Source of the DNA: Haliclystus octoradiatus
Taxonomy: Eukaryota; Cnidaria; Staurozoa; Stauromedusae; Haliclystidae
Assembly (NCBI GenBank): GCA_916610825.1
Contig: OU744447.1
Location: forward strand, 18,135,563-18,199,562
Length of the DNA: 64,000 bases
Reading direction: 5' to 3'
The position numbers and the translations under genes were made by a program. The notes below the pieces were generated by a model. It was not told the DNA's origin and made no database searches. It saw only the letters and a list, made by a program, of their open reading frames with translations. This document shows positions 24,101 through 35,200 of the stretch, piece after piece (position 1 is the stretch's first letter; each line of letters begins with the position of its first letter).

Positions 24101-27100
24101 AGTGAATCAATGGACAAATGATTTTAAAGACGACCCACAACTCAGGTAGGTTGGAACAAGTGTATCAAATTAGTTTTTTGTTTTACAGTGTAACCAGCTT
24201 AACTGCAAGTCAAAATTGACAACGATTTTCATTGCATTTATCCGAATTTGCAGTTATCCGAAATTGTTTACCAAAGACTTGACCAGAAAATTGTTTAACG
24301 GGTTTCAAAGCCAGGTTGCAGATAAGCGGGAATTTCACTTATCCGAACTGCACATAAGCGGGTTACACTGTACTTCACATTTTCCCTTCATATGGTAATA
24401 CCAGTATATGCTTTTTATAGCTTGATGGGGAAATTATACAATCGTCTCAAAACGGATGGAGTTGAATTTGACTCAATAGATAAGGTTGGTAATATAATAC
24501 TGTACCTGGTTTTAAACATTTGACATTCTAATGTGTACTCTATACGTGGATTTATTTTGAGAAAAACATCATTTAAAAATTATTTTCTAAAAAATGTTGA
24601 TGATGGCACATCAGAGGTGTACATTCACTTTTCAAAGTCAAAAGTTTCAGACTCCGAATCCAAAAAAAATCTTAATAGAAGCATTTGACTCTAAGTCTTC
24701 AGAGTCCGGCTCCGGAAATGTTAAAAATGGAAGCTCCAACTCCGGCTCCAAAATAAACTATTTTAGACAAACTCCTGTGAATAGTCAGATAATGAATCTG
24801 GTTTATTCCCAAAATTCAACAAATTCAGGAAAGTACAAAATAATTCAACAAATCTGAAATATATAGCCAGTTACAATCTCTATGTTGGAATGTCTAGACA
24901 TTTTCAATTTTCCAATGTTTATTTAATATTACAAGGAAATCATTCCAGACTTATGCTCCTGTCTGACAGGTAATTCTGTCCAGTCCGGCTCCTGTTGAAA
25001 TGTAGATCATACTTCTGCCAGAGTCGGAGTTCGACTCCTGTACACCTCTGTTACACATCATCTGAAAATAAAATAAAAATAAGAGGGAGTAATTAATTGT
25101 TTGAAGTACTTACAGTATAAGTTTTTTTTAAATGTATGGAAGGTGGAATGATGTTAAATTATATACTCTACGCCCTTCTCTTTTATTATTTTAGAAATCA
25201 CAATGTGTATAACTTTCTCCACAGTCATGTTTTAAATTATAGAAAGCAAGCGGTTGCTAAACAAGAACAAAATTATTACTCACAGAGTCACAGTATAAGA
25301 TAACGGAGTACTGTACTAAATATTAGGCAAATAATATATCTAGTATCAAAAGGAATTGGTACATGAGACTTGTTATGATTCTATTTGCTAAATCATATGA
25401 GCAATCTTCTTTCAATTTTAGGAGGCACCGTCAAGCAATGGCAGCAATGCCAAACAAACGGAAGAACTTGGTTTCAAAGAAGATTTAGACCTTGCTATTG
25501 GTTTGTACATTAGTTTCGATTAATTAAGATATCAGTATATCTTTCATTCAACAACTTGCCTAAATATGGACAATGTAGTTACATGTCTTGATGGAAGTTT
25601 CAAGGGACATTGATAATATGGATGAATAAATTCTAGATGTATTATTTTCTTGTTTTAGCTTTATCATTGAATGATTCAGACACACAGCCAAAGGTGTGAA
25701 ATTACGTAACAATGTTTTCCAAGAACCTTACAATGTCAATTATATGTTTATCACTCTTTATCACTTTTTATATCATTGTTATTTATTCAACAGACTATGA
25801 CACCAGCTAGTCTTTACCCTTCAGTGAACGCATCAAACGCACTTCCAATTCTCCAGGTACAGTCTCAGTCTGTTCTGAAGAGGGTCAAAGCATTATATGA
25901 TTTTGAAGCTGCGGAAGATAACGAACTGTCATTCAAGGTTGGGGAGTTAATAGGTGTATTAGATGACAGGTAACTTTTGCTTTTTAATAAAAATGTATAA
26001 TTTTATTACGTAGTGTGGCATTGTATTCATAGGCTATATCATTTTAGGGTCCAAATATCATTCAGGATTTGTAAGTCATGGCACTGTAAACAAACTTCTA
26101 AACGAATTTCTACACAATTAAATATAAGAGGGAAGATATTTTCATACACAGCCATTGCAATTTAAGTTGACTAGTTGCTAATAACGAAGTAGTTTTCTGA
26201 TTTTGCACCAGCCTTCAGCAATCTAGGATAACAGGATTGCAACTTTTATCGGATCCTGTTCATATGGTATATACTATATTTTATCAAAATGTTCACTGCT
26301 AAATCGTTATGCACACTTTCTATGTTTTATTCATATTTACTTTGCAAGGATTGTCAGCAGACATCACAGAAGCATATTAAAAGCATGAGCCTCCAGTGCA
26401 AGTATTTTTTAGTTTCTTGTGTTTTTCTCAATCTCTCTAAAACATTCAATACACTGCCGTTTACTATGCTAATAATTACAGGATACCTCATAGTTAAACT
26501 TTCAAAATGCAGCTATTGTTAAATAATATAAAAGGCTATTGTCGTTGCTAAAATAATAGGTCCTATTGCGTTGTAGATTAAACTTTCCATTAGGCATTAG
26601 ATTAAATTGTCTGATGATCGCCAAAGGCGTGAAACTATTAGTAGCAAATATGAATGTCTGATTTTTGCTTTTATTTACTATGTATATATTTATTTCTTTT
26701 TTTGTATTATTTATTTGCAGTGATGAGAATTGGTGGAAAGGTGAAAATCACCGTGGAGTTGGGTTGTTTCCTGCTAATTTTGTTACAACTGACCTATCTG
26801 AGCCAAAACCAGGTAATATCAATGCTCAAATAAGCTATATCAAAAGCGTCCTGACTCTTAGAACAAAGAAGTTGTAGATGATTTGTCCTTTGATCACTTC
26901 TTACAATGATTTGTTACACACTTTCTCTTTGCATAGTCAAGTAGCAAACAGTGCCTCTGAATAGCTGCTTTTCTCTTGCTGTTGTAACTTGTAAACAAAG
27001 AAAATTTATCTGAAGCATTAGTTTTGCTACTGTATCAGCATTTTCCTCTTTTTTATCTGACTCTTGGTAATAGCAGTAGCCCAAATCTATTTTCAACTCT

Positions 27101-30100
27101 TTCTGTGATTGATAATAAGTTGAACCTAAAAGTGATGATTTCTATCAAGAACACATAATTATATTTTCAGCCTTTGTGAGTTAATGCTGGGTTTTTGAAA
27201 ACCAGGTTCCTGAGTTCTCACACACTTTTACACCTCACAACATGAAATGCCAAGGCATAACAGCTCACAAAGCTAGGATCTAAGAATTTGTATGAAGTTT
27301 CAGAATTTGTATGTCATCTGTTTGATTGTGTTTGTTGTTATTGAATGTGTTAGTTGAAAAGAAGCAAGTTCGCTTTCTTGATCAAGTGTCTGTCACTGTA
27401 ACGACATCCGGTAAGTAAATTAACGTAATTATCCTTTAATCAACTTTGATTATTGGTTGTGTGCATTCTGATGATTTTTGTTTTGTTATTTATTCCAGAT
27501 GCTAGACAGAAACCAGAGATTAGTGAGGTATAATATCCCTATTGATAAACATTCTCATTTTCAATTCAATTATTACGGTTTCAAATTATATGTTGTGTGT
27601 TTTTTTAATAGCAAAAATTAGATTTATGCATGAGTATGTTGAAGAATGCAAGTCCAACAGAATTGGATGATGAGGAAGAGACCATTCAATTGCTTGAAGG
27701 TGAGAAGATATGAAAATTTGTTGCTATTTCTGTGTAGCCCAGGGTCCGGCAAAAGTGGGGATCCTGGGAAGTTGTAAAACCAGACCAACCAGCTTGGCTT
27801 GCGCCACGCCTCATGAAATCAATCATGAACAGGAATTGTCTATGTAATAAATACATGGATAATAAGTCCCCTGAAACCAAATTAAAATATATTACTGCAA
27901 AGAAAGAAACATCGAAGATTCGAAGGCAAGAAATCCGTTATTACATCAGCAAGATTGTTATGCAGGGATCTGTAAGTGAATTCTGGAAGCACTTGGGACA
28001 GTGGCTACCATGATCTAAACGGAAGAAAACTGAAGGCATTACTTTATTAGAACACAATCGCTTTGTATCAGAACCTAAAGCAGTGGCTAATATCATGAAC
28101 AACTCGTTTGCTTCACATATGTTGCAGTTTGACTCCGAAAGCTTTGAAAACCATCCATCTATTTTGAACATTAAAAAACCAATGTCAGAAAGGGAATACC
28201 AATGTTTGACTTCAAGCAAGTAACACCTTCAGCTGTATCGATCTTTACTTTACAAGAACTTTACTCGATCTGAAAACAAGTAAATCACCAGGTGAAGATG
28301 GCATCCCCAATTGGGTACTTCGTCTAGGATATTCAGCTCTCTCCTCAACATTATCGCAGATTTTCAATACCTGCATATCCAAAAGTATCTTTCCTCCTGT
28401 ACATTGGAAGGATGGGGCAGTAACTCCGATACCAAAAGGGGATGATCCGCTGCTAAAAAAGAATTATAGACCAATCACCCTTCTTGCTTCTATTTCAAAA
28501 GTATTCGAACAATTGCTAACAAATCAGCTGACATGTCATATGATTACACATTCACTGTGGTCACAAACGTTATCTGGTTACCTGCAAAAACACTCTTGCA
28601 GCACAGCATTAGTAAAGATAACCGAGGACTGGCGAGCTTCCCTCGACGGAGAAGAAACTGTTGCCGTCGTAGCACTTGATTTAAGTAGAGCTTTTGACAC
28701 GGTTCATCATAATTTACTTATTGCAAAGCTTGATGCTTATGGACTCTCAGGAAATGCCTTGCAACTGTTAACTTAACTGTTAACTGATAGGCGTCAGCAT
28801 GTTCGTATAAATAATCGATTTTCAAACTGGTTACCAATTTCATCTGGTGTACCGCAAGGCAGTATTCTTGGCCCTATTTTATTTAATATATTCTCTAATG
28901 ATCTTCAGCAATGTTGGACTAATAACACATCAGTTCGACAGTATGCAGACGATACTACCTTGTATGCTTCTAGCAAATATGGAGATATACTGACTTCAAC
29001 TGTTAATAAAGATATCATGATTCATTCAAACAATTTAACGCTAAATACAACCAAAACCCAAGCTATGGTTTTAGGCAATGAACGTGTTACTATCAAGGTT
29101 AACAACGAAGCCATAACAGCCCAACCAGAACTAAAACTGCTTGGAGTGAAAATTGATAATAGACTTACGTTCAGTGCCTATGCAAATGAGATATGCAGAA
29201 AAGCGATGCAAAAGGCTGGTACTCTTGCCAAATGCAGAAACTTTTTCCCATATTCTGCTAAAGTGTCTATGGTAAAAACATTTATTATATCACCACATTT
29301 CAACTATTGTGACATAATACTTTGTGGAATTAAGGAAGAAGTATGCAAAAGGCTAGATACCTGCTTCTGCAGATGCATACGAATCTCTGTTGGTCTGAAA
29401 AGAAGCACATCAAAATTAGCCTGCTTCCAGATAATCGGCCTGGAAATTCCATCTCTCTGACAGAGCTACTACTTATCGGCCTTAAAACTTTGCTGGGATG
29501 TTAAAATGGACGAACGCCAAATTACATCAAAGAACTTTTTACGCTAGTAAAATCAAAAACAAGAGCAGGAAAACGAGGAGATTTCTACATACCATCTTAC
29601 AGTTCACAACTTGGCAAACTTTCAATTAAGAGAATTGGTTCAATCATTTTTAACAACGCTATTAAACTCTCACCTGATTTATTAAACTCATCCAGATCAA
29701 CTTTCTTAGAATACGTAGCGAACAATAATCTTTTAATCACACCTGTAGTATAGCTTTTTTTAAATTTTAAATTTTTTTTTTATTTTTTTTATTTAACTCT
29801 TATTAAAGTAAGCATTTCATCCATTCTCTTAATGCAGTGTATTTAAATGACTTTTGGTATTTTTTTATATGATTTTATTTACTTATTTCTACTATTTCAT
29901 TATCATACAATTACTTTATACATAGACATATAGGAAATAGATTTTACGTATTTATTTATTTATAAATTTCTGTAAGATAGTTCTTATTAAGTATATAATT
30001 TACATTTACATATATAGTTCTTATTTAATTTATATAATGTGCATTTTATTCAGTATTCTATAAAACATGCCCTGTTGGGTAACTGCCTGGTTCAACTTGG

Positions 30101-32335
30101 ACCTGCAGTTGAGTTCGAGATTTTAAATAAATAAACATGATGATCCCGGAAGGCTAGACAAAATTCAGAAGAAAGGTGATGTTTTTAATGATTTATTAGT
30201 CAAAAATCAACAAAAAATGCAGAAGAAAATGTTGAAATGCCTCTAGAATTCCAGAAGGCTGGACCTTTTGTCGGACCCTGGTGTAGCCTACTCTGCATCT
30301 TTCTTAATAGAACAGACCTTCCTTGGGTTGAATATAAATGCAGCTTATCTGTCAATTGTGTTCCACCTGAGACATGAGACTTATGTGATACAAATGTTTG
30401 GCTTAGCTGCATTCTTCAAATTGATGGATATTCTTTGTCTTGCATACAATGAACACTTATTTTCTGTTGTATAGTTTCATGCAAAGATATGCGACCGCTC
30501 CTCCAAGAAAAGATTGGTGCAAGTGAAAAGTGAGTATCATTACAGTAGTCAGATAAGTGCTATGGTTTTAACAATTGTATTATTAACTAATCAATTAACT
30601 ACATATAGGCATACAATGCTACTAGAAGAAATCCAAGAAAAATTCACACAAGCACTTTCTATGTATCAAAGGTATGTAGAAAGAACTTATATAAAAAGTC
30701 ATGCCATTTTCATTTCAGTCAGGGTCGTCAATGGGATACCAAATTATACTGACGTGAAAATTTACCCAGAGAAATCCTTAATTGATTTATTTTTTAACTC
30801 GTTATAAATTTGTTTACAAAACAATGATAATAAATCTAATAATATTTCATTGGTCCTTCGTAATTAGACCCTATAGGCAACGTTCTGGAAACCGTATTTC
30901 TGTAATCTGTAATCTGTAGTTCTGTAAGCCTATTTGTTGTAACATTGTATTGTAATTGACATGTAATAATTGTATGATCTTACGTTTCATTGCTCACGAG
31001 CATATTGCTCATTTTGATTACGAAGCAAAATAAATGTTACAAACACACACACACACAGGCTGATTACCCTTGTTTTATTTGCCCCTTTCCGTTTAACCGT
31101 CTCTGTGATGAATCCACATATTGTGTAATGTGATGCATCTTTTTCCAATTGCTAGCATGATGAAAGAGCCAATTCCAACGCCCATGGCTGTCCCTCCTTC
31201 TTATTCAAGCGCTCAGATGATTCAACAACACCAGCAACCAACTTACCCAATTGTAGGGGGTTACCACTCACAACCCACCCCTGCATATCATCAGGTGAGT
31301 CAATACTCTTCTATGGACAATCAAACATCAATATGACATGGTTATTCAGTCTTTCATTGGATGTGTGTCTTTTTTCTTACTTGATGTTTTTGCGTAGGTG
31401 ATTGCAATTGTCTGCTGTGTTATTGTTGTATAGTCAGCTTTAATAACCTCGACTTGTACTAAACTATTTAGTTATTGTTGGGCTGTAAACTGTATTGTAA
31501 TTTCTAATTCACAATTGACTAACATTCCTTTGCCCTCAATAAATACATGATGTTTGTATAGTTTTTATTGGCTTGATCATCTATCATCATTTTTAATTGT
31601 CCAAGGAAAGGTAGCATTGCTTTAAATGTGGCACATTACGCTTGAGTTAAGAAGGACCTATACTCCGTCCTTGAAATTGATTGATCTCTATTCAGTTTGT
31701 TTTTAATTGTTCAGGTTGGTCCCGATGGTGCGTTTTCGTCTAGGCCTCCTGGCTACGAACAAACCAACATACAATCACCTGCAATGACGCAGTATGGTGC
31801 TGCTGCAGTAAGTATCTTCATTCAATCTCTATCTCATGATTACGAACCCCTTCTTTAGATAAGTTTACACCTTAATTCAAGTAACCGTGTTACTGACACG
31901 ACTGTGGTATGCATCATTTGAATAATTCAAAATGTTATCTCGACGGAGGTTCCTGGTATCAACTCCTGGATGGGTTGACGCTGTAACTGTCTGTGTACCC
32001 ATTCAACGATGGTTGGTTTTGTAATCTTTTGGTTTTATTCCGTTTAGATGCAGAGTATCAGTCACCATGGGATGGCAATGCAGCCTGGTCTTGCATCACA
32101 AGGAGTTCCCCCTGGTGTCGCCTCCGCTGCTCCCAATTACCAAATGATGCCAAACCAGCAATTCTCGCCCCAGCATCATCCTCAGATGACAGAATCTCAA
32201 ATGGCCCAATATTATCAACAGCAGTCAATGATTCAACAGAACGGTATGGAGATGTATAACAACCCTAATTTACCACCATTACAGGGTGTCAGTGCCCCAT
32301 CACAAATGTACTCGCAGGCCCCTATCTATCATTAG
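18120..32335 (+). CDS. STAM: Signal transducing adapter molecule (ESCRT-0 subunit), 17 exons
   Basis: Exons: 18120-18162, 22077-22161, 23553-23628, 23970-24145, 24421-24484, 25422-25500, 25659-25693, 25794-25969, 26721-26812, 27354-27410, 27499-27527, 27612-27699, 30475-30529, 30609-30671, 31156-31294, 31715-31807, 32048-32335 (545 aa, all GT-AG, in frame). Order: VHS domain (about residues 8-148; [25 protein letters not shown]), ubiquitin-interacting motif (EDLDLAIALSLND, about 167-180), SH3 ([17 protein letters not shown] to [18 protein letters not shown], about 212-268), GAT/coiled-coil with [15 protein letters not shown], then a P/Q/Y-rich tail. Family role: with HGS it binds ubiquitinated cargo on early endosomes and hands it to ESCRT-I; the SH3 recruits deubiquitinases. 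The start MPLL is conserved with vertebrate STAM (MPLF). Introns 1, 2, 4, 5 and 12 carry transposons. Confidence 0.95.
19021..19157 (-). repeat. Small dispersed hairpin repeat, copy B
   Basis: In reverse complement it aligns with 2285-2398 along its whole length: AACAAT..GATCA.ACA, then a GCAGAATCCTGC self-complementary block, then AAGTCCCGCTTA and, about 30 bases on, AAGCGGGAC. The paired AAGTCCCGCTT and AAGCGGGACTT blocks make a stem-loop. Confidence 0.7.
19855..20010 (+). repeat. Small dispersed hairpin repeat, copy C
   Basis: GACACAAGTCTCACTTACC...AAAGTGAGACTT follows the layout of copies A and B with compensating changes in both stem arms. Its right part (GACGAGAAACTATAAATCAA) recurs in reverse complement at 18610-18655, giving a fourth, partial copy. 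Confidence 0.65.
20951..21023 (-). repeat. tRNA-like relic (SINE head or tRNA pseudogene)
   Basis: On the minus strand a TAGCTCACTGGCAGAGTG block resembles a Pol III A box and D arm, and GGGATTTGATTCG about 30 bases on resembles a B box. The anticodon stem and T stem do not pair, so a working tRNA is unlikely. Confidence 0.5.
22191..22660. mobile_element. Tc1/mariner-type MITE with TA target duplication
   Basis: Ends GTCTAACTCAGGTTTGTGTT and its approximate reverse complement (AAACACAAATCTGAGTTACAC) extend about 50 bp inward, including TTTAAAGAGTT and the AACATTATC/GATAATATT block. TA dinucleotides flank both ends (22189-22190, 22661-22662). No transposase frame. In STAM intron 2. Confidence 0.75.
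22889..23174. mobile_element. Foldback element of about 286 bp
   Basis: Starts GATTTCACAACATTTCGCCA and ends with GGTGAAACGTTGTGAAATC; inverted homology continues almost to the centre (AAATTATCAAATACAATTAC against GTAATTATATTTGATAATTT). The two arms together would fold into one long hairpin. No open frame. In STAM intron 2. Confidence 0.8.
24186..24370. mobile_element. pogo/Tigger-like MITE (185 bp)
   Basis: TA-CAGTGTAACCAGCTTA at the left and AAGCGGGTTACACTG-TA at the right form terminal inverted repeats with a TA duplication. Internal TTATCCGAA and GATAAGCGGG motifs are typical of pogo-like ends. In STAM intron 4. Confidence 0.8.
24612..25051. mobile_element. hAT-type MITE (440 bp)
   Basis: Terminal inverted repeats CAGAGGTGTACA and TGTACACCTCTG are flanked by a diverged 8-bp duplication (TGGCACAT at 24604-24611, TTACACAT at 25052-25059, 6 of 8 identical). 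GGAGTC/CTCCGG blocks repeat inside. In STAM intron 5. Confidence 0.75.
27740..30280. mobile_element. hAT element interrupted by a LINE, in STAM intron 12
   Basis: Left end CAGGGTCCGGCAAAA and right end TTTTGTCGGACCCTG are inverted repeats flanked by the identical 8-mer GTGTAGCC (27732-27739 and 30281-30288), the hallmark of hAT insertion. Most of the interior is a plus-strand LINE (about 27795-30135), which must have inserted into the hAT element later. The remaining hAT sequence has no transposase. The right part shares CCCGGAAG...ACAAAATTCAGAAG with the element at 59971-60226, so they are one family. Confidence 0.85.
27795..30135 (+). mobile_element. 5'-truncated, broken non-LTR retrotransposon (LINE) with reverse transcriptase
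   Basis: Frames at 27813-28013, 28513-28776 and 28960-29460 (with the gap between them readable in the same sense) encode the linker and reverse transcriptase of a [39 protein letters not shown] and the catalytic YADD box (about 28940-28950), followed by a thumb/C-terminal part. The endonuclease is missing and there are stops and frameshifts (near 28013-28200 and a TAA at 28774), so it is dead. The 3' end finishes in a TAAA-like tail. Motifs suggest the Jockey/CR1/Rex group; the exact clade is not decided. Confidence 0.85.
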
Positions 32336-32780
32336 AATCTACTATCCTAGTAATTGATTCCCTATCCAATGTACAGCAATTATAGATTTAAAGCAGTGTG
32401 TGTTACTAGTAACACAGTTAGTATTAATAATTATGAGTAACAATGATAATGCAGATTGATTTCAATGAGTTATTTTTTAATATAATATTTGCTGTATTAT
32501 TCATGATTAAATGACCTGCCTTACAATGAGGCTGGAATATATATATATAAAAAAACTAGACTTGAGCTATTAATTACTATATGTCTATCCTATTTTATAC
32601 AAATTTCAATTTTCATTTATGTAAAGTTACAAAAATATCACCAAGCTTCATTAATATGATAAATAATTATTCGACATTTCTTTTTGCATGTTTCAAGGTT
32701 AAAATAATTTGATTATCAAAAGTGCTACAAAATTACGAAGATTGGTACTAGTTAACGAATGCCCCCTCAATATAAGATGA
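32336..32780. other. Convergent 3' UTR region between STAM and the Pax gene
   Basis: 445 bp of AT-rich sequence between the STAM stop codon (plus) and the Pax stop codon (minus). It must hold both 3' UTRs. I see no unambiguous AATAAA for either gene; variant ATTAAA-like signals occur. Confidence 0.6.
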
Positions 32781-35200
32781 TTAGTTGCCTTGTTGTACAG
32801 GAGGCCCCCGTACAGCAACAATAGGCTGCCCCATCATCTTCATGGCCAGTTGGTCAGGTCTTTGGAACTGCATTTGTTGTTGAAGTGAGTTGCCTCCTGC
32901 CCCCATGGGGTACTGGACATTGAACGACATACTTTGTTGGGGCAGGGACGTTATTGCGTATATCGAACTACTGTTTGTGGGTGATGTTGAGCATGTAGAA
33001 AAGTTTGACATTCCACTTTTAGCTAACGATGGAAAGTTCAAATTGAATGAATTGGGGGCGTTCATACCTGCTGTACCCCCATTTGCCATTGCTTGTGAAT
33101 ATGCTGAGTCTGCAATGACTCCTACAGTTGCAAAATTGTTCTGCCAGTTATAATCATTGTTATTTCCCATCGTATTAAGACCATTCTGTACCATTCCTCT
33201 TTCACTTTCGTACGTCGGTGTTGGAAATCCGTTGATGCTTTGTCCGTTAACCCCTGGGAATCCGCAAACGTTATTATTCCCATTGACCATACCGACTCCG
33301 TTAAATGCCGTCAAACCGTTCATTCCGTTTGCAGCGTATGCATTGACTGGCATACTACTCATTGGGCTGACTCCATTCGAGTATGCTGCCAATCCGTTAA
33401 ATGTATTCATTCCATTTAGTGGATTTAATGCATTGAGTCCGTTAACCGCCGTTAAACCGCTGCCACCTGGAAACACTTGACTATATTTGAACCATTGCGT
33501 TGGTGAAACTTTCTGGTACATTCCCTGGAGTAATACAACAATAAAAAACATTTATCGCAATGGTGACAATTTTTCTCTGCAATGAAATTAGAATGCAGCC
33601 GTGCCTTCTTATATGCAGCCGATATAATAGTCCCAATAAATCTAATCTTGATACAAATATGAGATGTGTGGTTTCACTTACATCAACTGATGGTGGTGCC
33701 ATTGGGCTAGCTGACATTCGTTTACGTTTGGATTCCGGACTAGGTGTTCCACTGCCACCGCCAAGAGGAATGGGCGTTCGTGGCGGTGCGTGGGACATCG
33801 ATTTTGGCTCAGCCAATTTGACATTGTTGTTTTCCTCTTGCGTAGTACCACCGATGTCAACATCTTCATTTGTTTCTACATGTCGCCGTTTTCTCTCCAC
33901 TGATTGGTGATCTCTTGTTTCGTGATCTGTATCGCTGCTACTGTCTTTATTTTCTGCCGGTTCCTCGTCGCTTTTTTCTGTCTTTACCGAATCTGGGAGT
34001 TACAAAATATATATTACATTATTCACATTACCATGGAAAGGTTTTAAAAGGAGTGGCACAATTAAATTTGTCTCGTTGCGTTGTTTACCTTCGGAGGAAT
34101 CCTCTCGTTCTGCTGAGTCGTTTGGTGAAGGAGTTGCTGAAGTAGGGGGTCCGATGCCTTCTGAAGATGGCGGACGTATAGAAACAGAGTGCGTCGAATG
34201 CGAATGAGAGGTTTCTGAATGTCGTGAAATATGTGGTGGAGGGGCTGAAGCAGAGGGGACAGGAGGTGCTGGGGGTACAGGGGTCGGAGGATGTTGCGAA
34301 TGAGAATGTAAATGATGCGATGGTTGTGTATGGCTACTGTATTGAGGTGATGATTCGTTCGATAGTCTTTTCGAGTGTTGTTGTTGTTGCTGCATCTGAT
34401 ATGCATGTGCGTTACTAACAAATGATTGCATTTCATTGCCGTTTAATTTCTGTCTCTCTGGTGACGGCGTGTTCAATGGCATTGTCATGATTTGCGCTTG
34501 TGGTTGTAATTGAGGTGTTAACATTGGAAAGCCTGTATTGAATGCAAATGGGAACTGTGGATGGGACTGATCCCCTAACCCTGTCAACCCTGCCATGGGT
34601 CCAAACCCATTAAATCCAAACCCATTGATCATTGCCGTTGGTCCTAATCCATTGACTTTCTGTAGTTCCTCTTGTTTTCTTTTCGCTTCTTTTGATTCCT
34701 TTTCAGCTGCATGATTCCTTAGTATTCTATTAATAGAACTAACGCTTGGTACATTGTTATTATCACACACGCCTTCGTTGAGCAATGCATTTCGTATTTC
34801 CCATGCGAACATACATGGGTTCTCTTCTTTCAGCTTCACTATTCGTGACACCACTTTGGGCGTGGCCACCTTTGGTTTGCTCCCTCCTATTGCGCCAGGT
34901 CTCACCGAACCCGTTTCGTAGTAGCGACCCAGTATTTTGCTGACACAACCGTGAGAAACGAGTAATTGACGAGAAATTTCCGACGGACGAACGCCGCAAT
35001 GAGCCAGCTCAATGATACGATGTCGCATGTAGTCGGGAAGAGGTCGGCCGTTGACGAAGACCCCACCCAATTGATTGACGCCTCCGGGGCCTGAAACATA
35101 AAGGAAACGATATCAATGCACTAGTTGGATGGTACTTCAATGGGATGATGGGCTATCGTTGTCTAGTAGACTCACCTTGATCGTCAAACGACTGGAACAT
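32781..35200 (-). CDS. poxn: Pax transcription factor, Pox-neuro type, 4 exons
   Basis: Exons (minus): 35200-35176, 35090-34089, 33992-33682, 33524-32781; 693 aa, all junctions GT-AG and in phase. Exon 1 encodes MFQSFDDQ and exon 2 begins [20 protein letters not shown]. The paired domain spans about residues 9-136. Helix text [16 protein letters not shown] and the [18 protein letters not shown] and SSINRILRN segments match Drosophila Pox neuro more closely than Pax2/5/8 (ISRQLRVSHG, KIAEYKRQNP) or Pax1/9. No homeodomain is visible. The rest is low complexity: Q/H/S/P-rich (about residues 215-320), a basic KRKRM stretch, then an N/G-rich tail with many NGL/NGM/NGV units. Known role of the family: DNA-binding regulator in sensory and neural cells. 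Other possibility: a divergent Pax2/5/8 member, judged less likely. Confidence 0.92.

Noticed and set aside
33157..33910. Plus-strand frames opposite the Pax exons
   Set aside because: They are antisense shadows of Pax exons 3 and 4; the minus-strand model has matching splice phase and a paired domain.
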